A stretch of 64,000 nucleotides of DNA from Malachius bipustulatus (taxonomy: Eukaryota > Arthropoda > Insecta > Coleoptera > Melyridae): contig OU342639.1 in the NCBI GenBank assembly GCA_910589415.1, forward strand, positions 9,122,268 through 9,186,267, read 5' to 3'. The translations under genes were made by a program, and so were the position numbers. The notes below the pieces were generated by a model that made no database searches, was not told where the DNA came from, and saw only the letters and a program-made list of their open reading frames with translations. This document shows positions 34,801 to 46,800 of this stretch, one piece after another. The stretch's first letter is position 1, and each line of letters opens with the position of its first letter.

Positions 34801-37800
34801 TTTACCCAAATTATTACACCCTTTTACTTGTCAAAATCAGTCAGGATAGAGAAATTCAAAAGAATTGAACATATGAAAATTCGGGTGGTCCTTATACCGT
34901 GGAGGAATGGTGCCTCAGGGCCAAACTTCCCTTCACCAAAAGAAGTAAGATGGAGGAATTAACCCCACCTATCTTCTTCAATGAACGGCTGCAGGTGAAC
35001 GACCGGGTCAAATATCTGGGCATAACCCTGGATGCGAAACTGTCCTGGAATCTTCACCTGCAGAAGGCGATTAATAAAAGTAAAATGGCACTGACGGCTT
35101 GCAGAAGGTCATTCAGTAAAACATGGGGACTAAAACCACGCATGGTACATTGGCTGTATATTGCCGTGGTTAGATCTAGTCTGGTGGCCAAAGGTCAACC
35201 AGAAACAAGCCGTTATGAAAATTCAAAGTGTTCAAAGGCTTGCATGCTTAGGCATCAACGACAGCACCGGAGGCCATACTTGACCTGCCTCCTCTTGACA
35301 TTCATATTAACAGCGAGGCACGTTTGGGCGCCTACAGGCTGAAACAAAACCAAAACTGGGACAAACCTGGGAAAACCGGGCATTCCAGAATAACTGATAC
35401 CATCGCAGATCCTATCCTGGTGGCATGAGTCCTATGATAGCATTTGTAAAACCATTTAAGGTCCTAATGGACTGGAATGAATGGCAACAAATTCAACACA
35501 TGTGCCTGAAAAAAGGGCTGGTCTGGTACACGGACGGCTCAAAGACAGAGTGGGGTGGTCCCTAGATGCAGATCTACGTGCCACTGGGGACGCATGCCAG
35601 CATCTTCCAGGCTGAAATAAATACAATTAGGCTATGCGTTGGAGAGAATACCAGAAGGAACTATCGAGGTAGGTAAATCTACATCCTCTCCGACAGTCGG
35701 GCTAGCCTGAAAGTCCTTGCAGCTTATGAAATCAGATCAAAACTGGTCTGGGAATGCCTGCAAGACCTCATTGGCTTAGCCAGGTGCAACGTGATGACAC
35801 TAGTTTGGGTTCCGGGTCACCGTGGGGCGCCTGGTAATGAGGCTGCAGATCAACTAGCCAAGAAAGGCGCTGGGATGAACTATACTTCGAACCAGTGTTT
35901 GGCATCTCGAGGAATACTCAGTGGGTAAGAACCCAACATAAAGCACACTGGAACCGTATAACAGGAAACAAACATGGTAAGGTGATGATCAAGGAGCCCT
36001 CTCAAAACCTTGCCAGACAGATACTGCAACTAAACAGAATGCAGATCAGAACGTTGGTGGGTCTTCTCACAGGACACTGCCACCTAAGAGTGCACCTGCA
36101 TAAACTGGGGATATAGAGAGAAGAACCAGTTTGTAGACTCTGCAATGAAGAAAATGAGACAGCTTATGTTTGATTTGCTACTTTGCTAGTTAGTCAATGA
36201 CAGGATTTAATCTTGTAGAATTTATTTGGCTCTGGTGGATTAAAACTCACTCAGAATTTCCGAAAATTTTCTATATAAGAAGAAAGCTCACCATAAAACT
36301 AGACGATTCAAGCAAAAAAATTTGTGAATTCTTAGAAAAGTTTTAAAAACACAACGAACTTAAACTAGACCTTTCGTTTTCCCCTGTCCTGTACCATAGG
36401 AATCACTGGACTTGTTTAATAAGGTTAGCGAAGCTTTTACGAATACAAATTCAGCCAAAATTTGAAACCCTGGAAAATTGCTTAGCCTTGAATACAGATA
36501 ATTTTTCCCTGAGGTGTCTTCAATATAAAAGGCAGCCTAAAAATTATTAGCCCAGAGATGGAAACAGATCAAAGCCGGCCTTGTTAAAAACATTATAAAA
36601 TATAAAGACTCACATTCAGTCAAATATATGTAGAAGTGGATCTGACAACCTTGCTATCTAGAATAGAAAACCAGTCGATTCTGGACTTTCCAGGTTGACC
36701 AGTGACATTGACATTTAGAAAGATGACTTGATGTTCTGGAATCCTATCTCTCTCTGTGTATACCTATGTAAGAAAATGCGTTCAGCTGGACAGTTAAGCG
36801 AGACACCTGAAGTAAACGAAGAATTATGAACAAGAGTAAGGTTAATTGTTTGTCGTGACAGATGATTGTTGATTGGTGTTTTACGTTTTACCATTAAGAA
36901 ATAAACGTAGTTACAATATTATTCTATTCGCAAGCTATCACTTACAAATGCTGACAGTGACTTTGAAAAAATAAACAATAACGCACTCCCTTTTTCCAAC
37001 ACCGCTCCCAAGGATGACGTCGCAAACGCCATCCACATGATAGTGTTTTATGTCAACTTACTGTGCCAGCGCCTCTAATAGCACCCTAGGTGTGTCCGGG
37101 TCGGAGCGCAGCGGAGGGCTGAGCAGATGTCCGGCGGCGTGCTCGAAACACGAGTCACGAGCTGGGCCGCTGCAGCCGAGGGCGACGGCGATTGTCTCCC
37201 CGTAGACTGGTGGTGCACCTACCCAGCGTCTGGCCTCTGCCAGCCGTGAAGTCGCTCGCTTGCTCATCACATGCACTACGTACAGCGGACATTCTACCTA
37301 CACATACACACACATACCTGCCTATACGATAACGTCTACGCGTGCACGATTGTGGCTACTGTTCGTGCACTCTGCGACAACATAACAACAAACTCACTAA
37401 ACGAGCACGCGAGTGTTAGAAGGGATGTTCTATTTGGACTGTCCCATATCTAACTCTTGACTTTCAGGAACAAGTCTCTTACAGCTCGAAAAAGTTGGCT
37501 GTGATAAACGAATTGTAGGTCAGAGTTGAGATTTCAAGTGACAATGCAAATTGAACATGTTAGTTTTCCCAGCATGAAGTGATTGTTTGCGTAATTAATA
37601 TGCTTAAGCAAACATGCAATCTTCTTTATAAGGTTTCTCATTATTTACGGGTTATCTCGACCATATTTGGATTTTTGAAGACGCACATTATTCTTTTAAG
37701 AAGTGAAATTTACATGCATGCTGATAGAGCATTATGAATATAATTTTTCGTGTTTAAATTGATGAAACTTTCATGTTACATTTAATCAGCGATTGATTAC

Positions 37801-40800
37801 TGAGATATAATAAATTTTCCAATGGCGAAACATTAATTGTACATTTTTGTAGAAATAAAAAGGAAATTGAAACTCGGGAGCCTTGATAATTATTTCAGAA
37901 AAGTCATTACTTGTCACCATCGATCTGCAATAATTGTAGACGAAACATAAAAGAGTATATTATAATAGACGGATCACAACAGTTGAAACATGCTGTGAAA
38001 GTCTACATGCTTTATAATTTGATTTAATCGACTAATTTATAATGTAACTTGAGAATTCATGCACAATGAAAATTATAGATAAGACTAGTAGTGAGTTGTT
38101 AGAGCGAATGTGCTAGGAACCAAATAACCCAAGGAGTTTGCATACATTTTTCTTTCTATATTTCCCACTACAAGAAAAAAAAATGCAAAATCTCCCAAAT
38201 TACCCAACATCAATCCAAACAATTTATACCTGTTTAGCAATGACACAAGCTCTATTAACAGCTTCAGCTTCCACCTCTTCAGGTCTCGATAATTCATGCC
38301 CTTCAGGACCAGTCACACCTTTGGCTAGCAATTTCTCGACGTTCTTGAAAATCACAGAGCCGTTCTCGGCGTGTACTAGAGGCAATGCACCCAAACTCTT
38401 ACACGTGTCGAACACGCTGTATAGCTCGGCATCATTCAACATGAACGAGTAAGCCATGAAAGCTTTGAACGAATTAACGCCGTGCTCTTTAACCAGGATT
38501 TCCATTTCCTTCTTCACCTGCTCGGACCAAGTCGGCAGACAAACGTGAAGCGAATAATCGCAGCACACTTTCCCGTCGGCTCTCTGACGGTACTCATAGA
38601 AAGCGTCCAGGATCGACTCGCCTCTTCTTGGAAACGCAAAGTCAACTGGAACATAATTATTTTTAATTTCTTGCAAAACAACATTGAAATAAATCATACT
38701 TATCATGGTTGTCCCACCAGCAACAGCGGCTTTGGTTCCTTGATAAAAGTCATCGACGGTACATGTTCCCATGAATTCAAACTCGAAATGTGTGTGAGGG
38801 TCGATGCCTCCCGGCAGAATGTACTTCCCCCTAGCATCAATCACACGGGTGCCTCCGGGTATTATCAAATTCTTGCCCAACTGCTTGATGATACCGTCTT
38901 CAATGTAAACATCGGTTTCAGATATCCCGTCATCGTTCACCACTTTACCATGCTTTAAAACTAAGCGATTCTGGGCGCTCTAAAATAAATAATTACAAAT
39001 TATAAATATATGAGGTAAAGAGAATAAGTAATTGGGTACAAATATTTATTTTTAATGCAGAAACTATTACATATATACAGAAATGATTAAGGAAGGCAAT
39101 TTACGATATTTCTACAGACATGACAGAAATGACACATTGTCCGGCCAGTGTAACTAACATTCTGCGTTGATTGCGTTGAAGTCGTCCGTGAAACTACCAG
39201 ACATTTCTAGATTTCACGGTCAACTAATATTGGCACTTTAGGAGTCGTAACAAGTAAATAACGAAACCGGAGGTTTAGATAATAGGCTAGCTATATTAGG
39301 AAAAAAAATTGGGGTTCAGTTCAGAGGACATAAATTTGTAGTTGTCAGGCAGAAATTTGGGCCGGAACTTTTCTCTTTTCGGCACTTTTTGCCCAGATTT
39401 AGAACGTTTTTCAATTTTTGGCCTATATCTCAGCCAGAAAGGATGCGTTTTTTCGATAAGCTATTCTGAAAATTCCCATTTGTGGAAACCCTTTTACCCT
39501 CGGGCCTCTGAGTAGGGAGACTTCTAATAATGGATATGGAAACAGAAGTCGGTTTACATCTTACCCTTAATAATATCAGTAACTGGAATCACGCCGCACA
39601 CATTCACACAACATCTCACACAACTCCAGCTGCCACACTACATACAAACACAGGCTCAAAAAGCAACAATGCTTCAAACATGCAACATCACTCGAAACTT
39701 CTTAAATCAAAGAGAATGAATTCTGTGTAGACTTGGCCTGAGCCCGTCTGCATGGATAATCTCACCAGCAATGATGCTGAGAATGAATCGAGAATGGATC
39801 GAATAATAATAATAATAATAATGTTTATTTCCAACAGGTGCAAGCACCCAATTACAGGAAATAGATGGAAAAAAATAGAAATTACACCATAAAATACATC
39901 AAGTGTACATAACAAGTGTATTATAACAATAATAACTACAAAAATGAAATCATAACACCCACACAATAATACACATCTAAATATCATAGGTAAAACAGTC
40001 CAGTGCTGTGTTCAAGATACCGTGATGACTGTCAAAATGCACATCACATCGTTCCGAAATAATATTAAAATAATAGCACATATGATATTAATTGGAGATC
40101 GCTCCATCACATTAGTCCTGAACGACGGAGAGTACAATAAAGTGTGCTGCCTAGCGTTATGACGAGGAACTAAAAAGTATATTCGGCCCAACAGAAACGC
40201 ACAATCCACGCCATGGTTAAGCATGCCATATAGAAAACGAACAACTGCAATGACACGTCTTGTCTCAAGAGAAATGAAGTCAAACATTCTCAGAAGGACA
40301 CCATGATCAAAACCTCTCTCAGGATAAGCACCACGTTCGACAAGGAATAAAAATTTCAAAAACTTCCTCTGAATAGACTCCAAGTTGGTGATATGTTGTT
40401 TATTAATGGGAAACCAAATCATGCAAGCGTACTCAAGTCTCGATCTTATTAAACTATAAAATAAACAGGTTAGTGCATTGATGTTTTTAAAGGTCCTACA
40501 ATTACGGTAAATGAAACCGTAGAGTTTATGAGCCTTTGAGACTATATCGGAGATATGACTTGCAAACGTAAGTTGGTTGTCAAACAGCACGCCTAAGTCT
40601 CTAGTTGTGATAAGTCTATTTAAGATGCAGTTATCAATGGAATAGTCAAAGACTATCTTGTTCTGCTTCTTGGAGAAAGACATGACGCAGCACTTGGATA
40701 TATTCAGTAGTAGTCGATGTTTCCCACACCACGAAACAAGAGCATCGACATTCTGTTGCAGAACCAGACAATCGTTTATAGAATTAATGCTTGCATACAT

Positions 40801-43800
40801 TTTAATATCGTCAGCGTACATCAAGGCGTTACAGCTGAGTAAAGGTGGAAGATCATTAATCAACAGTAGAAACAGGAGGGGACCCAAATTTGAGCCCTGG
40901 GGCACTCCTGAGGTGGGAATAAATGTAGAGGACGTGAAATTCCGATACCTAACACACTGCCTCCTTTCAAGAAGATATGATGTAAGTAGCGAAACAAGAG
41001 ATGGAGCGAATCCATAGAGCTTTAGTTTTTCCAGCAGGACATAATGATCTACTCGATCAAATGCCTTCTGGAAGTCAGTATAGATCACGTCTACTTGACC
41101 TTTGATATCGATAACCTCGGGTGTAAACTGACAGAAAGTGGCCAAGTTGGTTACAGTCGATCGCATTGTGACGAATCCGTGCTGTGCTGGCGAGATAAAA
41201 CTCTTTACATGGTTGTAAATGCGGTTATATATGATGCATTCAAAGCACTTTGAAAAATTGCACAGAAGTGAAATGGGTCGATAGTTGGTAACATCGGCTG
41301 CATCCCCCTTTTTTAGGATGGGAGTTATCCAGGCCCGCTTCCATAGTGTGGGAAAAACTTTAATCTTAACTATAAGATTGAACAGGATATAGAGAGACTC
41401 CATGAAGACACCGGCACAGTCTTTAACAACAAAGCTCGGTATACCATCAGGTCCGGCGGTAAATGAGTCTTTCACCTGCCTCAAGCCAGCCATTACTTCG
41501 TCCTCTGAAATAGATGCAATGAAAAGAGGCAATTCACATTGGGTTTCCAGATCACCAAGAAGAGGGTTTGGTTTAGATGCGGTATAGAGTCCATTGAAGA
41601 ATTCGCTGAAAGCATTTAAAATCAGGTCGGGAACCAAAAGCTCATGACCGTTATACATCATAACTCCAGGTATTCGCGTTTGACCTCTCCTGCTTCGAAT
41701 AAATTACCAGAAGTTTTTAGGTTCTCTGGTCAGTGAGGTTTGAATGTTATCCAAATAGTTTCTTAGTTAATGAGGGGGGCTATAAATTACCAACGGAAAC
41801 TTCAGAGACCTTCATCAATAGAAGGTACTCTCCATGGAGTGAAATTGTCATGGGATTAAGATATCCACAAGTAGTGGTCAGGTATTGCATTCGAGTCAAA
41901 TCGGTTAGGTCGTTTCCAAATGGCAACCATTTGAATTTTCGAAAAAATTGCTATTTTCTGAACCCCTGTATTAGCATGATGGAAAAAACTAATTCAAGAA
42001 AAAGGAAAAAATTGAATCCGGTGGTTAAAGTTGGGCAACCTCTCAAACTCACCTTAGAATGAAAAAAAAATGCCTTCATTGCTGTGGAAATGAAAATAAT
42101 GAAAACGATATCTAACCAGAACTTATTCACATGTTCAATGCAGTGTTGTCACTCTTATTTTTTCAAAAAGGGTCATATCTTTAGAAAAAAAAAGAAGTTT
42201 GGGGTAGGAAAACTTACTATTCTTAAAAAGTCAAGTTTATCAAAGCATGCTCCGAGTGCCTGTATACAATAGGTGAGAGTGGCTGAGTCACTCTAAATGG
42301 AGTGAATTTGTTCGCATCTTTGGGAGTTACTTTGACTTATATTTTCCTCTTAGGAAGGTCTATTATGGTAGTAATCCGAAAAGGAAGGAGATCAACTCTC
42401 CAGAAATAGAAAATATAAAGAGCAAACTTAATTTGTATAGCATCCTTTCACATTATTTTAACGAATGCAAACATATATACAAAGACCTCATTAGAGAGTA
42501 TCATAAATTGTTAAAGAAAATTAGATCCAACATGTACAAAAATAAGATAGATGTAGCGGACAATAAGTCCAAGGTTACGTGGCAAATAGTGAGCGAATTA
42601 ACAGGTAAAAAACGGAAAAATGTTGAAAATATTCCAGGTGGTGATTTATATAGAGTTGCTGATGATTTCAACAGTTATTTTGTCAGTTTGGGACTGAAGA
42701 ATCAGACATCTTCTTCTCAAAATGTATGTGACAGGATTGAGATGAGTTCGCAGTCTGTATATTTTGGCAAATGCACGGAGGGTGAACTAATTGATGTAGC
42801 AAAGAGTCTGAAAAACAAAAGATGTGCCGGTGAGGATGAGATTCCGATATTTTTACTGAAACAATGCATTGTAGTGTTTGCCAAGCCTCTCACACATATT
42901 ATTAATGCTTCGATAGATCAGGGAAAGTATCCAAATCAATTAAAAAAGTCTCTAGTTCTGCCACTGTACAAAAAGGGAGAGGTGAATAATATTGAAAACT
43001 ACAGACCAATTAGTCTATTGCCATCTTTTTCGAAATTTTTTGAAAAAGTTATCTATGACAGAGTATTTAATTTCTTTCTTTCACATAAGCTGTTTTCATC
43101 CTTTCAACATGGTTTCCTAAGCAAGAAATCCACGGAGACAGCAATATTTAATTACAGTGAAAAAATTCTCGACTCCCTGGATAGGGGACAACTTGCATGT
43201 GGTCTGTTCATTGATCTCTCGAAGGCGTTCGACAGTCTAAATCATGGTTTATTGCTGAAAAAAATGTACAGGTATGGAATACGGGGCATAGCACTGTCTT
43301 GGTTTGAGTCATACCTATCAGGAAGGTCACAAAGAGTGATTCTCAGAAAAGATTCGAAGACAACTTTCTCTGAGAGAATGTATACAGATTTGGGCGTCCC
43401 TCAGGGAAGCATACTCGGACCATTGTTATTTGTCATATATGTAAATGACCTATCAGATTCTATTACACATCCAGGAAATTCTATGATCAGCTATGCTGAT
43501 GACAATAGTTTACTGATTACAGCAAAGACTTTTCAAGACGTATCTTTCCTGAGTGAGATACAATTTAGGGAACTCGAAGCATGGTATCGGAGAAATTGTT
43601 TGTGTTTGAATGCTGATAAGACTCAGTGTTTGCTCTTTAAAACTACACACAGCAAAACTGTTTTTCCTTCCTACATACATTTAAATAATACCCATATTGA
43701 AGTAGTGGCTGCCACAAAACTGCTCGGTATCCACATCGATTCCGACTTGAGTTGGCAGACGCATATACAAAATTTAAGCAATAGACTATCATCGGTTTGT

Positions 43801-46800
43801 TATGCACTGAGAATTTTGACAAAATATTTAGATTTCAATATTGTAAGGACTGCATATTACGGTAATTTTTACTCGCTTCTTAAATACGGAATCATCTTCT
43901 GGGGACAATCCGCACACTTTGATTTGGTTTTTAAAATTCAAAAAAGAGCTTTACGAACGATGCTTAAAATGGGTCCTAGGGACTCCTGCAGGGGTTTATT
44001 CAGAGAAAATGGAATCCTAACAGCAAGGGGTATATACATATATGAGTGCATCATTTTTCTAAAACGACACCCAGAGATGTTCGAATCAAATATAGTAGAA
44101 CACAATTACAGCACACGTAATGTTATTACTTATAGATATCCGTTACACAGACTAAGTCTTAGAGAAAAAGGTAGTCATTACTCCTGTTTGAAGTTTCATA
44201 ATTTACTTCCAGACCATATCAAGCGAATAAGTACCTTTGCAGAATTTAAAAAAACTCTTTATAAGTACATATGTGAAATTGAACCATATAATCTGTCGGA
44301 ATATTCTAGGCAGATAAGCAGGTGTCAATAAATATTGTCAGATTTCACAGTATCGACTTTGTTTTGTCGCACTGTTAGTAAGACCTGTATTAGTGAATAT
44401 AATAAGCACATTTGTAATTGACTTGTTTCAACTTTATGGATGCAATTTTATTGTATACAAAATGATTGAAATAAAAATTATTCTATTCTATTCTATTCTA
44501 TTCTATTCTATTCATGGTCGTTTTTTGAAAGTATTATCTTTATCTGTTAAAGTGGTTATTATAAGTCAATATAACATAAAATTTAATTTCAAAAAAATAT
44601 AAATAAAAGAACTAAAAAAAAACGCAAACCATTTGGAAAAGTCGATCAATTTAAAAATCCTCTAAATTCACTTTACTTGGTTTTGCTTTATAGGCCTTAG
44701 CTGTCAGGACTATATGGCCAAGCTATGACTTAATTTGTTTTGTTCTAGATGCGTCGAAATTACAAAAAGAAAATTGGGGTATATGGGAAGAAAAATTATG
44801 AAGAAATTTATTTACTAAGAGCTGTTGTAGCAACGGAAAAACAAAAACAGATGTCCAAGCGAGTTGCTTATTTGCAGTAGTACCATATTCGACACTTCAT
44901 TTTTGAATAACCAGTAGAAATCTTTGAAAAAAATATACAAAAAGGATTGCTCTTTCGTTTTTCCTCAAAATCCTAATTGGGAGGATGTTACCGAGATCAA
45001 ATTGTACTAAAAATTAAGTTAAAAGTTGTACAGAAAGTAAGACATTTTTTAAATCTCAGTTTTTGATTTTTTTTGAGACAGTTTATTTTTATAATGCGTT
45101 AAAATGTAACTTTTATATTCAAAACATAACTTGTTCCTATTAAACTTGCAAAAAATCAAAGTTTCATATCGAATAAAGACCAAACTTAGTTTTTTATGGC
45201 ATTAAAGTTGATTTATGCTGTTTTATATGGGTGATCGATATTACGCCCCCGTCATGTGCCTCCATTTTAAAAAAAAACATTAAAAATAGAGGTGAGAAAA
45301 ATTTATAATTTGCAATATTGGCACCAGCAAGTTGGGAAAGTGGTTTTGGCAATAGTTTTTCAATATATTTTTTTTGCACTCTTCTTTTTGGTTTTTGTTT
45401 TTGAATAACAGTTCTAATATTGTCATCACAATTTGACTGATTAGTTTGACATGCACTAATTGCATCATTATAATATTATTATCTACATAATATCTTGAAT
45501 AAATTAATTTATTTATAAAATTTTATTCATTTATCCATGCATCGTCCATGCACCTAAAGGGTGAAATTCTAATCATACTCTTCAAAATGGAATTAAGGGT
45601 TAAGATTCAGTAATAAATTGTAATTGCTCTACAGCAGCTTGTATGCCATTCTCATTAGTCATTACAAATAACAAATAATAAACAAAGTCGGTCATTATTT
45701 ACATCTGCGGCTCCTACAGTTTCACTATGGCACCTATATAGGGGTGAAGAACATACCTATAGTAACACCAGGAAGGTATTCATTTGCTTTGCAAATTTAT
45801 GGTTAGCCAAAAAAAGAGGCATTAAGAGCCGCTCTAATGAGTCCGGTCCTGGGTAGGCTGCGTATAAATACATAGGAGGCACGCACTCAAAATGATGAAT
45901 ACGCGTCCAAGCCAACCGGATCGTAAGCGGTGGATGCCATGAGCACGACACAGAGAGGGATTCGACCGGATATAAGATTTCTCACATCGTATCCAGAGTA
46001 TAGCGAACGATGTCACGATTTTTGGAATGCAAATGCAAAATAAATGCAAAATTCAAAATAAAAACTGTGCTACTGTTTATCTCGAAGATATTCCTTGCCC
46101 TGAAAGTGAAAAAAAAAAAATAGAAATTCGATCGTAGTGTCAAAGAGGCCTTAGTTGTGACCTTGATATTAGTTTGCAATGGCTGATTTTAGCGTCCTAC
46201 CCACCCAGCACCCCTAATTCGCTCCTCGGTCCCGAAAAAATTGATGAAACTTAGGAGCCGCGGATGTAAACAATTACCATGCAATTTTAATAGCATGCAA
46301 GAAATTACAGGTAAGTTTATTCAGAAAAAAAATGACACATCAGTTCAAATTTTCCAGAATCCAGACAGCTGAATTTTGACAAATTGACAGCTATGACTCT
46401 AAACTGGAACCACAGAATAGCGACATCAAAAGATATTGCAGACTGTATTCTCTTACATGAAAATTCAATGCAATGTTGCCATACTTTAAAAAGAAATTAC
46501 TGCGATATCTCGGAAGCAAATGAAGATATAATTTTTTTGTTATGAGTTTTGAAATCCCACAATGCCATAATATCATAATAGTGTGTTGTGATGTAGGTTT
46601 GATTGTTTTATTTTTGTTATGTTACAAGTTACACGTTTTGGTCATTATTTCATTCATCATTATAGTGTAAAAATTTACTAATCAATATTTATAATTTTAT
46701 TAAAATTGTTTAGGAATCACGCCTGTAGGTAGGTATAGGTATAATATTTAAGTAGGTGTATGATGCAGCTAATTGGTACCATTTCCTACACCTTTTCAAT

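Larger units (their letters stand above)
34115..37061. other. Intron between alternative exons B and A
   Basis: 2947 nt, too long for steric interference between splice sites to explain exclusive use. It contains the RNase H-bearing retrotransposon fragment 34890-36175. The remaining sequence shows no other gene. Confidence 0.7.

Noticed and set aside
38482..38958. 158-codon plus-strand ORF
   Set aside because: Antisense shadow of CRMP exons 2 and 3.
40012..44331. Host gene use of the two intact RT ORFs
   Set aside because: Both are 5'-truncated non-LTR elements with their own 3' tails. Open frames are explained by recent insertion.
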